A DNA stretch of 64,000 nt from Hexactinellida sp. DTS-2022 (Eukaryota > Porifera > Hexactinellida): contig JAPNXP010000011.1 in the NCBI GenBank assembly GCA_028753945.1, positions 3,534,001 to 3,598,000 on the forward strand, written 5' to 3'. The translations under genes were made by a program, and so were the position numbers. A model generated the notes under the pieces. The model did no database searches. It saw nothing but the letters and a program-made list of their open reading frames with translations, and was not told where the DNA came from. Shown here one piece after another: positions 37,130 to 48,045 of this stretch; the stretch's first letter is position 1, and each line of letters starts with the position of its first letter.

Positions 37130-37164
37130 ACTGGGCCACTATACTATAGTATAGTCGGCACAGT
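37130..37164 (-). repeat. 35-bp palindrome before hairpin 16
   Basis: Single copy with tag CAGTGATTCCAAT; it abuts the hairpin directly and has replaced the outer AAAATCCA of its arm. Confidence 0.85.
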
Positions 37165-37287
37165 AAAAAAAATTGCAGCTGTGCCGACGCATGTCCCTTT
37201 GGTGGCACTATATTTTTGTGTTGTTTATTGATAGTGCCTCCAAAGGAACATGCTGTCGGCGCAGGCTGCAATTTTGAATTTTTTTTA
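37165..37287 (+). repeat. Array hairpin 16, outer arm trimmed
   Basis: Begins AAAAAATTGCAGCTGTGCC without the usual TCCA; the other arm reads GGCGCAGGCTGC. Confidence 0.9.
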
Positions 37288-38022
37288 ACCAAGTCATCAA
37301 CGTCCAAGGTGTGAAGAAGCATTTGTTATTTGGTCCGAGTCACAAGGAACGGTAGATAAATTTGAAGCTTGTTTCTATCATAAACCATCTAGAGTTTAAT
37401 GCCATTCATTCATTATGTATTGATAATAAATTATATTATTAGTTATTTATTTTAGCAATGTTATCCACGGTTGGTTGAGTTGAGTCAACAAATTCCTTAT
37501 ATTATATTATTATATTTTATCCATTGTATAGTAATACTACAATTAAATAGAAGCCAGCTGGAATTTATAAGTTAAATCAATTCAATAGAGTAAGATTTAA
37601 CAAGTTAAATCAATATAATTATTACAAGTTGAAACAATGGAATTAGATTTAACAGTTATACTGAAACTGAAGTGTGATTAAACAAAGAAATTTCAACCCC
37701 CATTTATGGCAGAAATAAAACTCTTTATTGAAAGTTTTCTTCTCCCATCAGACGCAGAATTTTATGGTGAATCCAAATGTGAAATAAAATTTGGGGGTTT
37801 AGTAAAACATATTTTGAGTTATGGACCAGACAAAATTTGAAAGGTGTTAAAGATGTGTCCAAAATTGGTTAATCAAAAATCGTAACCCCAGGTGCAAATT
37901 AGACGGTCCCATCGCACCTACATGCCAAGTTTCAGCCCATCAACTATAAAGCTCTGGCCAGGGCACCGTCTACGGAGAAAAAAAAAAAAAAAAAAAAAAA
38001 CAATAAAGGCAGTGATTCCAAT

Positions 38023-38121
38023 ACTGGGCCACTATACTATAGTATAGTCGGCACAGTAAAAAAATATTAAAGGCATTAAGATTAGAACTGGGCCACTATA
38101 CTATAGTATAGTCGGCACAGT
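38023..38121 (-). repeat. Two 35-bp palindromes before hairpin 17
   Basis: Copies begin at 38023 and 38087; they follow a 22-base A tract at 37979-38000. Confidence 0.9.
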
Positions 38122-38126
38122 AAAAT

Positions 38127-38253
38127 AAAAATCCAAAATTGCATCCTGTGCCGACGCATGTTCCTTGGATGCACTATTTTTGTTGGTGGTTTATTGATAG
38201 TGCCTCCAATGGAACATGCTGTCGGCACAGGATGCAATTTTGGATTTTTTTTT
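38127..38253 (+). repeat. Array hairpin 17, paired G-to-T change
   Basis: TTGCATCCTG faces CAGGATGCAA, again a change matched in both arms. Inner stem shortened (TTCCTTGGATGCAC). Confidence 0.9.
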
Positions 38254-39592
38254 CGCCAAGTCATCATCACTATAAAGGTGTTAAATCATTTCAAAAAGGT
38301 GTTACAGAAGGCATCGACCCTTAGAGTGGTGGAAGTTTCGTTTTAGTTCACTTCCTTTTAGCGATATTCAAGTTTGAGTAGAATATAACAACTGATGACT
38401 CAGCATTTTTTATGTGAGTGTTGGGTCATCACCCAACATGAACTAACCCATTTTTAATATCGAATTAACAAAATTGTAAAAACACATTTTTTTAACGATG
38501 TCATCATCACCTCAAGGTGTCAAGACCCACTTGTATAGGTGCCACGTGCCATAAGGACCAATTGATAAATTGAAAGTTTGTTTCCATCTTCTATGATCTC
38601 TGAGATTTATGATATTTAATTAATTAGTATATATAATTATTAATATTATTTATAATTTAACACCAATTTCAATGTCAACTTATATTTATTAAGTTTAATT
38701 ATTTTGTCATAAATTATAAATAAATTAATTTGTCCATCAAATTTCAATTCCGCACACTCGGTAACCCCTAATAAACAAATTGGAAGCATCTATATAAGTC
38801 ATATACTGACTGAATTAATTATAAATAATTACGTCAGTATATTAACAGTGCAATAATATTAACGCAGAAGTAAATATAATCACATAATCTGTCGTTGTTG
38901 TGGTATGTAAAATCTTAACGGTTCTATCATAAACCATCTTTAGTTTAATGCCATTCATTCATTACTTATTGATAATAAATTAATTTATTAGTTATTTATT
39001 TTAGCATTGTTATCCACGGTGATTTGAGTTTAGTCAACAAATTCCTTATATCATTATATCTTATTTAATCCATTGTATAGTAATACTACAATTAAATAGA
39101 AGCCAGCTGGAATTTATAAGTTGAATCAATATATTTATCTCAAGTTGAAACAATAGAGTAAGATTTAACAAGTTAAATCAATATAATTATTACAAGTTGA
39201 AACAATAGAATTAGATTTAACACTTTACTGAAATTGAAGTGTGAGTAAACAAGTAATTTTAACCGCCATTTATGGCAGAAATAAAAACCTTTATTGAAAG
39301 ATTTCTTCTCCCATCAGACGCAGAATTTTATGGTGAATCCAAATGTGAAATAAAATTTGGGGGTTTAGTAAAACATATTTTGAGTTATGGACCAGACAAA
39401 TTTTGAAAGGTGTTAAAGATGTGTCAAAAATTCGTTAATCAAAAATCGTAACCCCAGGTGCAAATTAGACGGTCCATACGCACCTACATGCCAAGTTTCA
39501 GCCCATCAACTATAAAGCTCAGGCCAGGGCACCGTCTACGGAGAAAAAATAAAAATAATAAAAATAATAATAATAAAGGCAGTGATTCTAAT

Positions 39593-39816
39593 ACTGGGCC
39601 ACTATACTATAGTATAGTCGGCACAGTAATAATAATAATAATAATATAAATAAAGGCAGTGATTCCAATACTGGGCCACTATACTATAGTATAGTCGGCA
39701 CAGTAATAAAGGCAGTGATTCCAATACTGGGCCACTATACTATAGTATAGTCGGCACAGTAATAAAGGCAGTGATTCCAATACTGGGCCACTATACTATA
39801 GTATAGTCGGCACAGT
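39593..39816 (-). repeat. Four 35-bp palindromes at the second orientation switch
   Basis: Copies begin at 39593, 39670, 39725 and 39782. The last three share the tag CAGTGATTCCAAT and are spaced 55-57 bp. Directly after the last copy the sequence continues in R orientation with AATTAATTAAGTCAGTATAT. Confidence 0.9.
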
Positions 39817-40386
39817 AATAATTAATTAAGTCAGTATATGACTTATATAGATGCTCCCAATTTGTTTATTAGGGGTTATCGAGTGTGCGGAATTGAAATT
39901 TGATAGCTAAATTAATTAATTAATTATTTATGACAAAATAATTAAACTTAATAAATATAAGTTGACATTGAAATTGGTGTTAAATTATAAATATTATTAA
40001 TAATTATTTATAATAATTAATTAATTATCATAAATCTCAGAGATCATGGAAGATAGAAACAAACTTTCAATTTATCAATTGGTCCTTATGGCACGTGCCA
40101 CCTATACAAGTGGGTCTTGACACCTTGAGGTGATGATGACATCGGTAAAAAAATGTGTTTTTACAATTTAGCTAATTCGATATTTAAAATAGGTTAGTTG
40201 ATGTTGGGTGATGACCCAACACTCACATAAAATATGCTGAGTCATTAGCTATTATATTCTACTCAAACTTGAATATCTCTAAAATGAAGTGAACTAAATG
40301 GAAACTTCCACCACTCTAAGGGTCGTAGCATTCTGAAACACCTTTCTGAAATAATTTAACACCTTTATAGTGATGATGAATTGGCG

Positions 40387-40517
40387 AAAAAAAAAAATCA
40401 AAAATTGCAGCTTGCGCCGACAGCATGTTCCTTTGGAGGCACTATCAATAAACTACTAACAAAATATAGTGCCACCAAAGGAGCATGCGTCGGCACAGGC
40501 TGCAATTTTGGATTTTT
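40387..40517 (-). repeat. Array hairpin 18
   Basis: One arm has GCAGCTTGCGCC; the other is consensus. First hairpin after the second switch. Confidence 0.9.
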
Positions 40518-40620
40518 ACTGTGCAGACTATACTATAGTATAGTGGACCAGTTCTAATCTTACTGCCTTTAATATTATTATTATTACTGTGCCGACTATA
40601 CTATAGTATAGTGGCCCAGT
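40518..40620 (+). repeat. Two 35-bp palindromes after hairpin 18
   Basis: The first (40518) has GTGCAGAC and GGACCAG in its flanks, both differing from consensus; the second (40586) is consensus. Confidence 0.9.
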
Positions 40621-41376
40621 ATTGGAATCACTGCCTTTATTTTTATTATTATTATTTTTATTTTTTCTCCGTAGACGGTGCCCTGGCCTGAGCTTTATAG
40701 TTGATGGGCTGAAACTTGGCATGTAGGTGCGTATGGACCGTCTAATTTGCACCTGGGGTTACGATTTTTTATTAACAAATTTTTGACACATCTTTAACAC
40801 CTTTCAAAATTTGTCTGGTCCATAGCTAGAAAAATGTTTTACTAAACCCCCAAATTTTATTTCACATTTGGATTCACCATAAAACTCTGCGTCTGATGGG
40901 AGAAGAAAATTTGTTAAAATTGGTTTATTTTCTGCCATAAATGGGGGTTGAAATTCCTTTGTTTACTCAACACTTCAATTTCAATAAAACTGTGAAATCT
41001 AATTCCATTGTTTCAACTTGTAATAATTATATTGATTTAACTTGTTAAAGCTTTCACTATTGTTTCAACTTGCGATAATTAAATTGATTCAACTTATAAA
41101 TTCGGCTGGCTTCTATTTAATTCTAGTATTACTATACAATGGATTAAATAAAATAATATAATATAAGGAATTTGTTGACTAAACTCAAATCACCGTGGAT
41201 AACATTGCTAAAATAACTAACTAATAATATAATTCATTATCAATACATAATGAATGAATGGCATTGAACTCTAGATGGTTTATGATAGAAACAAACTTCA
41301 AATTTATCTACCGTTCCTTGTGACTCGGACCAAATAACAAATGCTTCTTCACACCTTGGTCGTTGATGACTTGGCG

Positions 41377-41507
41377 AAAAAAAATCCAAAATTGCAGCCT
41401 GCGCCGACAGCATGTTCCTTTGGAGGCACTATCAATAAACAACACAAAAATAGAGTGCCACCAAAGGAACATGCGTCGGCACAGGGTGCAATTTTGGATT
41501 TTTTTTA
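41377..41507 (-). repeat. Array hairpin 19, mirror of hairpin 14
   Basis: Arms GCAGCCTGCGCC and GGCACAGGGTGC and the loop are the reverse complement of hairpin 14, including its unpaired step. Confidence 0.9.
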
Positions 41508-42086
41508 TTATTTTTTCTCCGTAGACGGTGCCCTGGCCAGAGCTTAATTGTTGATGGGCTTAAACTTGGCATGTAGGTGCGATGGGACCGTCTAATTTGC
41601 ACCTGGGGTTACGATTTTTGATTAACAAATTTTGGACACATTTTTAACACCTTTCAAAATTTGTCTGGTCTATAACTTGAAAATTGTTTTACTAAACCCC
41701 CAAATTTTATTTCACATTTGGATTCGCCATAAAATTCTGTGTCTGATGGGAGAAAAAATATTTCAATAAAGGGGTCAATTTCTGCCATAAATGGGGGTTG
41801 AAATTTCTCTGTTTACTCACACTTCAATTTCAGTAAAACTGTGAAATTTAATTCCATTGTTTCAACTTGTAATAATTATATTGATTTAACTTGTTAAATC
41901 CTACTCTAGTGATTCAACTTGCGATAATTATATTGATTTAACTTATAAATTCCAGCTGGCTTCTATTTATTGTAGTATTACTATACAATGGATTAAATAA
42001 AATATTATAATATAAGGAATTTGTTGACTTAATTCAACTTAACCGTGGATAACATTGCTAAAATAAATAACTAATAATATAATTTA

Positions 42087-42264
42087 TGAAATTACTTATA
42101 TAGAGCTGAGCTTTGTAGAGTTCAGTTTTTCACTATGTGTATTCATGCACTGAGAAAGGTCAGTTTTTTCAGAGTTTGAAATTGACCTTTAGAAAGTAAG
42201 CCTGGGCTTTTAGTATGGGAAAAAATCTGAACTCTACAAAGCTCAGCTCTATATATGGATTCCC
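42087..42264. mobile_element. MITE inserted into an array unit, 8-bp duplication
   Basis: Both ends contain TATATAGAGCTGAGC, continuing to TTTGTAGAGTTCAG, as inverted repeats. ATAATTTA flanks the insertion at 42079-42086 and 42265-42272; sister units (for example near 43695) read CTAATAATATAATTTATTAT without interruption, which proves the insertion and its limits. Confidence 0.85.
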
Positions 42265-42992
42265 ATAATTTATTATCAATACATAATGAATGAATGGCTT
42301 TAAACTCAAGATGGTTTATGATAGAACCGTTAAGATTTTACATTCCACAACAACGACAGATTAAGTGAATATATTTATTTCGGCGAGAATATTCTTGCAC
42401 AATTAATGTACTGACGTAATTAATTATAATTAATTCCTTTTGTATTTAACTTATAGACGGTTCCAATTGGATTATTGGGGTTATCGAGTGCGTGGAATTC
42501 AAACATTATAGTGAAATTCAATTTAAATTAATAATAATTGCAAATAATTGAACTTAATTTATTTTGCTGTATATAATAATGGTGTTAAATAATTAATACA
42601 TTAATTAAATTTTTATGCTAATTAGCTAAATTTCATTAATCTCAGAGATGATACAAGATATAAACAAACTTTCAATTTATCAATTGGTCCTTATGCCAGG
42701 TACCACCTATACAAGTGGGTCTTGACACCTTGAGGTGATGATGACATCGTTAAAAAAATGTATTTTTACAATTTTTTTAATTCGACATTTAAAATGGGTT
42801 AGTTGGTGTTTGGTGATGACCCAACACTCACATAAAAAATGATGACTCATCACTTATTATATTCTACTGAAACTTGAATATCTTTGAAACGAAGTGAGCA
42901 AAATGGAAACTTCCACGACTCTAAGGGTCGTTGCCTTCTGAAACACCTTTCTGAAATAATTTAACACCTTCATAGTGATGATGACATGGCGG

Positions 42993-43119
42993 AAAAAAAA
43001 TCCAAAATTGCAGCCTGCGCCGACAGCATGTTCCTATGGAGGCACTATCAATAAACCACCACCAAAATATAGTGCCACCAAATGAACATGCGTCGGCACA
43101 GGCTGCAATTTTGGATTTT
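42993..43119 (-). repeat. Array hairpin 20
   Basis: GCAGCCTGCGCC faces GGCACAGGCTGC; inner stem has TTCCTATGG against CCAAATGAAC. Confidence 0.9.
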
Positions 43120-43846
43120 ATTTTTATTTTTTCTCCGTAGACGGTGCCCTGGCCTGAGCTTTATAGTTGATGGGCTGAAACTTGGCATGTAGGTGCGTAT
43201 GGACCGTCTAATTTGCACCTGGGGTTACGATTTTTTATTAACAAATTTTTGACACATCTTTAACACCTTTCAAAATTTGTCTGGTCCATAGCTAGAAAAA
43301 TGTTTTACTAAATCCCAAAATTTTATTTCACATTTGGATTCACCATAAAACTCTGCGTCTGATGGGAGAAGAAAATTTGTTAAAATTGGTTTAATTTCTG
43401 CCATAAATGGGGGTTGAAATTCCTTTGTTTACTCAACACTTCAATTTCAATAAAACTGTGAAATCTAATTCCATTGTTTCAACTTGTAATAATTATATTG
43501 ATTTAACTTGTTAAAGCTTTCACTATTGTTTCAACTTCCGATAATTAAATTGACTCAACTTAGAAATTCCAGCTGGCTTCTATTCAATTGTAGTATTACT
43601 ATACAATGGATTAAATAAAATATAATAATAGTATAAGTAATTTGTTGACTAAACTCAAATCACCGTGGATAACATTGCTAAAATAACTAACTAATAATAT
43701 AATTTATTATCAATACATAATGAATGAATGGCATTAAACTCAAGATGGTTTATGATAGAAACTAACTTCAAATTTATCTACCATTCCTTGTGACTCGGAC
43801 CAAATAACAAATGCTTCTTCACACCTTGGACGTTGATGACTTGGCG

Positions 43847-43979
43847 AAAAAAAATCCAAAATTGCAGCCTGCTCCGACAGCATGTTCCTTTGGAGGCACT
43901 ATCAATAAACAACACAAAAATATAGTGCCACCAAAGGAACATGCGTCGGCACAGCTGCAATTTTGGATTTTTTTTTTTT
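43847..43979 (-). repeat. Array hairpin 21
   Basis: GCAGCCTGCTCC faces GGCACAGCTGC, unpaired at two steps. Confidence 0.9.
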
Positions 43980-44074
43980 ACTGTGCCGACTATACTATAG
44001 TATAGTGGCCCAGTTCTAATCTTACTGCCTTGGATTTTTACTGTGCCGACTATACTATAGTATAGTGGCCCAGT
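43980..44074 (+). repeat. Two 35-bp palindromes after hairpin 21
   Basis: Copies begin at 43980 and 44040 and are separated by TCTAATCTTACTGCCTTGGA. Confidence 0.9.
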
Positions 44075-44124
44075 ATTGGTCTTAGTGCCTTGGATTTTTA
44101 TTTATTTATATATTTCTCCGTGAT

Positions 44125-45125
44125 TCTCCGTGTCGCCTCCCCAGGCTAAACCTTAAGTGCTAGAGCTCTGAGATTTTTAGGATAGGTGTCTGGTTGTTGA
44201 TTAATGTGCACTTCGTGGCCTGATTTTTCAATTTCGACTTGGGAAAATTTTTAACGGGACTTTTAGCTTTTTTTGTCCCACAAGAAAATAAATGCAATAA
44301 CAAGAAAATTTTTAGAATCATTAGTATCAAAAAAGTATTTTGCAACTGATAGCTCTTCACGATTTCATTAATCCGTCCTCATTTTCCTGATAATTAGGCT
44401 CAAAGTTGCCACAATTCACCCTTAAATTTCTAAAATCGTAAAATCATTAATATTCAATTATGCAATTATTTCGTGGTTTCGATGAAGATCTACTATTTAT
44501 GAATAATTCAATTGATTCAGTGTTATTTCGATTCAAGTTATTGTTGATATCATAATTACAATAAAAAATTCTTGTATATATGAATAACTAATTTACATTC
44601 AATAGCTATTACTATACAAATCAATTTCTGATATCATAGTTACAATAAAGTATTATATTGTAAATGAATAATTCAATTTGATTCAATAGCTGCTACTATA
44701 TAAATCGATTTCTAATACATTGTTGTATTAAAGTTTTCTCCTATATGAAAATTCAATTTCACTCAACAGTTATTCAATTTCAGAACGATTTCTGATATTC
44801 AAACAATGGATTAATGAGATGGAATATCTATTTGTATAAATATTTGTCTATGTGTGTGCTTGGTGCCCGAAATGTATTAGAGTATAAGGGGGGGTTTATA
44901 ACGCATTAATAATGGAAATATAAACTTAATCCCATATGTAATTCAAAGTAAGCGAGTATGCTGATTTCAATTTTAAAACGATTACTGATATACAAACAAT
45001 GGATTAATGAATTGGAATATCTATTAAATACTATTCGTCTGTGTGCGTGTTTGGTGCCCGAATTGTATTAGAGTGATAGGGGGGTCTAAAACGCATGTAT
45101 AATGAAAATATAAACTTAAACTCAA
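44125..45125 (-). repeat. Unit body of a third type, copy 1
   Basis: Begins TCTCCGTGTCGCCTCCCC and includes GATAGGTGTCTGGTTGTTG and CACTTCGTGGCCTG. Inside it, a stretch of about 160 bp ending TTGGTGCCCGAA is present twice (44800-44940, 44965-45115). Confidence 0.8.
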
Positions 45126-45214
45126 GATGGTTTAAGATAGAAAGAAGCATGAAATTTATCAAACGTTCCTTTGTCCCGTAACAAATTGATAAATGGGTGT
45201 AAACACCATGTGAC

Positions 45215-45481
45215 CAGGGGCGGATCCAGGGGGCCTGGACCCACCCTTCAAAAATGAAATTGACTGAAATTTAGCTGAAAATGACAAAATAATTAAGAAA
45301 CTTCAGCCTCAAGTTTGAATTATGGCTCATTATAAAGAAATTAGCGTTTAAAATTACTTCTGAGTGTATATAACCCAAAGAAAATCTGGGGGGTTACCCC
45401 CCATACCCCCTTATAAGTTGCTCACTACGCTCGCATTATTTCTTGAACCCCCCCTTTTCAACATGTCTGGATCTGCCACTG
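45215..45481. mobile_element. CAGGGGCGGATCCAG-type MITE, 5-bp duplication proven by empty site
   Basis: Ends CAGGGGCGGATCCAGGGGG and the complement of CAGTGGCAGATCCAGACATG. GTGAC flanks it at 45210-45214 and 45482-45486. The sister unit at 46831 reads CACCATGTGATGTTCATGAC without the insertion. The interior contains GGGGGGTTACCCCCC. A truncated inverted copy lies at 51303-51480. Confidence 0.85.
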
Positions 45482-45501
45482 GTGACGTTCAAGACATGGC
45501 G

Positions 45502-45630
45502 AAAAAAATCCAAAATTGCAGCTGTGCGACAGCATGTTGCATTGGAGGCACTATTAATAGACAACCACCAAAATATAGTGCCACCAAAGGAACATGCGTC
45601 GGCACAGGCTGCAATTTTGGATTTTTTTTT
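45502..45630 (-). repeat. Array hairpin 22
   Basis: One arm is worn (GCAGCTGTGCGACAGC, TTGCATTGG); the other is consensus. Confidence 0.9.
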
Positions 45631-46430
45631 TCTCCGTGTCGCCTCCCCAGGCTAAACTATAAGTGCTAGAGCTCTGAGATTTTTAGGATAGGTGTCTGGT
45701 TGTTGATTAATGTGCACTTCGTGGCCTGATTTTTCAATTTCGACTTGGGAAAATTTTTAACGGGACTTTTAGCTTTTTTTGTCCCACAAGAAAATAAATG
45801 CAATAACAAGAAAAATTTTAGAATCATTAGTATCAAAAAAGTATTTTGCAACTGATAGCTCTTCACGATTTCATTAATCCGTCCTCATTTTCCTGATAAT
45901 TAGGCTCAAAGTTGCCACAATTCACCCTTAACTTTCTAAAATCGTAAAATCATTAATATTCAATTATGCAATTATTTCGTGGTTTCGATGAAGATCTATT
46001 ATTTATGAATAATTCAATTGATTCAGTGTTATTTCGATTCAAGTTATTGTTGATATTATAATCACAATAAAGAATTCTAGTATATATGAATATTTAATTT
46101 ACATTCAATAGCTATTACTATACAAATCAATTTCTGATATCATAGTTACAACTTACAATAAAGTATTATATTGTAAATGAATAATTCAATTTGATTCAAT
46201 AGCTGCTACTATATAAATCGATTTCTAATACATAGTTGTAGTAAAGTTTTCTCCTATATGAAAATTCAATTTCACTCAACAGTTATTCAATTTCAGAACG
46301 AATTCTGATATTCAAACAATGGATTAATGAGATGGAATATCTATTTGTATAAATATTTGTCTATGTGTGTGCTTGGTGCCCGAATTGTATTAGAGTGATA
46401 GGGGGGTCTAAAACGCATTTATAATGGAAA
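45631..46430 (-). repeat. Unit body of a third type, copy 2
   Basis: Nearly identical to 44125-44925, but with only one copy of the inner 160-bp stretch, so the inner duplication in copy 1 happened after or the second copy was lost here. Confidence 0.8.
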
Positions 46431-46432
46431 TA

Positions 46433-46736
46433 CAGTGGAACTCGCTTAGTACGTACTCGGCTTAAGACGTACTCTCGAATATTACGTACTGTTCTCTAAT
46501 AACCGATTTTTCCTCCTATTTGATCCATTATAAATGATTCGGTTAATACGTACTCGGATAAGACGTACCAATTTATATTCCCAATTAAATAAAATGTATG
46601 TATTTTAATTCGGTTAGTACGTACTCTAGAAGTAATTATTTCGACTTATGGATTATGCATACGGATAAGACGTACCTCGGTTAGTACGTACTTTTTCTTG
46701 GCTCCCAAGGTGGTACGTCTTAACCGAGTTCTACTG
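46433..46736. mobile_element. pogo/Tigger-like MITE of the GTACGTACT family
   Basis: Ends CAGTGGAACTCGCTTAGTAC and the complement of CAGTAGAACTCGGTTAAGAC next to TA. The interior repeats GGTTAGTACGTACT and ATAAGACGTACC. It splits an array unit; the uninterrupted counterpart is AATGAAAATATAAACTTAAA at 45102. Confidence 0.85.
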
Positions 46737-46856
46737 TATTAACTTAAACTCAAGATGGTTTAAGATAGAAATAAACTTCAAATTCAACAATCATTCCTTT
46801 GTCCCATACAAATTGTTAAATGAGTCTAAACACCATGTGATGTTCATGACATGGCG

Positions 46857-46985
46857 AAAAAAATCCAAAATTGCAGCTGTGCCGACAGCATGTTCCTTTG
46901 GAGGCACTATCAATAAACCACCACCAAAATATAGTGCCACAAAAGGGACATGCGTCGGCACAGGCTGCAATTTTGGATTTTTTTT
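46857..46985 (-). repeat. Array hairpin 23, right end of the array
   Basis: GCAGCTGTGCC faces GGCACAGGCTGC; sequence after the T tract (AAAATGATCTTGTTTAC) is no longer array. Confidence 0.9.
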
Positions 46986-47065
46986 AAAATGATCTTGTTT
47001 ACAATTCGTCACTACATTGGTTAATTACATTGCAATGTTTTCCAAAATAACAAGTCCCATTTATG

Positions 47066-47510
47066 CTGTTGCGTCTGATTTTAACTCGCGTCTGATCTTA
47101 ACTCGTTACTATAGCAGTACCATAGATACTTTTTTACCGTCTGATTTTAACTCGTTCTTGAATAAATGAAAGTATGATTTCATAATTTGCTTGTAATCAT
47201 TGTTTGCAAAATATTCATTACCGAAAGCGAAGGAATTAGTTAGTAGGAATAAAGCTTTGAAAATTTCATAATAGACACCTGTTATTGGAACTAAAATAGA
47301 GTTATAATTATGCAAGAATGCAAATGTATTGTAAACATCCGGTGTTAGTTGAAAAATTATTTGAGAAGAATTAATGTTGATCTGTATGAATTGTATAGGC
47401 TCAATATATTACTGAAAGTATTACTAAGTAATCAAGAACGAGTTAAGATCAGACGGTATAACAGTATCCATGGTACTGCTATAGTAACGAGTTAAAATCA
47501 GACGCAACAG
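47066..47510. mobile_element. Inverted-repeat element with CTGTTGCGTCTGATTTTAAC ends
   Basis: The left end and the complement of the right end share CTGTTGCGTCTGATTTTAAC, then TCGTTACTATAGCAGTACCA and ACCGTCTGAT(T/C)TTAACTCG, about 75-90 bp in total. The left arm has an extra partial copy of the end. A 68-codon frame inside depends on the arm sequence and is not a gene. Confidence 0.75.
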
Positions 47511-47569
47511 AGCCCTAACGACTTACAATGTATTTGTACACAAAGGTAACCAGTTACTACTCTTACTAA

Positions 47570-47670
47570 TGATACCAAATTTGAATCAATCGGATCACGG
47601 GAAGCGGATCAAATAGAGATTTAAAGTGTGCTCGGTTGAATACTAAGCCAACTTCACACTCGTCACTGTA
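47570..47670 (-). repeat. Single inverted copy of the 12.6-kb repeat
   Basis: Complement of TTTGATCCGCTTCCCGTGAT with flanking AGTTGGCTTAGTATTCAACC matches the first copy at 12600-12700 including the sequence in front of it, so the source was the locus border rather than the tandem units. Confidence 0.8.
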
Positions 47671-48045
47671 GACATTTTTAGACATTATTTGACTCATAAT
47701 TAGTAAATTAAAAATCCCTGTACGCCTGTACAGAAAAGTCTAAATGGTTAAAATCAGTGTATTATACAGCCATTTGTAAATACGCTCCTAATCCTGGTCT
47801 GATCCAATTTCCATACGTCTAAATTACAAATTAATATTACGGTATAGGAGAGGATTCTAAATTTTCGCGCTCCTAAATTCAAATTTTCCAAAAATCATAC
47901 TCCAAAAGGAGCGTCTCGCGCTCCTGGATAATTCATTGGTTAAAATCCCTGTAGGTTGGCAGGTAGGTATTATTACCTCCATTACAAATGTAAATATTAT
48001 TATTCGTATGGTTAATTGCTAAACTATTTGGATAACAAAATATAC

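Larger units (their letters stand above)
23413..39816 (+). repeat. Hairpin array, block II (13 units, F orientation)
   Basis: Hairpins at 23414, 24614, 25807, 27006, 28583, 29864, 31408, 32848, 34118, 35405, 36250, 37165 and 38127 all have the same orientation. The first six units mostly have alpha ends, the rest beta ends. Units 14-16 are shorter (0.85-0.95 kb): after the hairpin they go directly to a variant block (AAGGTGTGAAGAAGCATTTG, then GGAACGGTAGATAAATTTGA) and lack the alpha middle. The block starts where an R unit breaks off inside its ACGTAATTAAT palindrome and ends in four 35-bp palindromes. Neighbouring units differ by a few percent, so expansion was recent. Confidence 0.9.
39817..46990 (-). 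repeat. Hairpin array, block III (6 units, R orientation)
   Basis: Hairpins at 40387, 41377, 42993, 43847, 45502 and 46857 are again inverted. Much of the block mirrors block II: the unit around 41377 shares the rare loop AACACAAAAATAGAGTG with the unit at 35405, so part of block III is an inverted copy of block II. The last two units carry a third kind of end (CCTCCCCAGGCTAAAC, 44125 and 45631). Three foreign insertions lie here (42087, 45215, 46433). Confidence 0.9.
46991..48045. other. Intergenic, between array and exon-like region
   Basis: Apart from two listed repeats I see only the phrase CGCGCTCCT repeated at 47871 and 47922 around AAAAGGAGC, a possible fold of about 60 bp. No gene. 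Confidence 0.5.

Noticed and set aside
19057..46985. Many 60-100-codon frames such as MMMTWRKKNPKLQPVPTACS and MQIRRSHRTYMPSFSP in both strands
   Set aside because: They read through the hairpins and the beta ends of array units and repeat only because the DNA repeats; arms give mirror-image peptides, and several copies contain stops.
17820..46990. CRISPR-like regular repeats
   Set aside because: Units are long, inverted in blocks, in a eukaryotic setting, and there are no unique spacers between short direct repeats.
47109..47315. Minus-strand frame MHNYNSILVPITG...
   Set aside because: Its end is the inverted arm of the element at 47066-47510; no splice signals or family resemblance.
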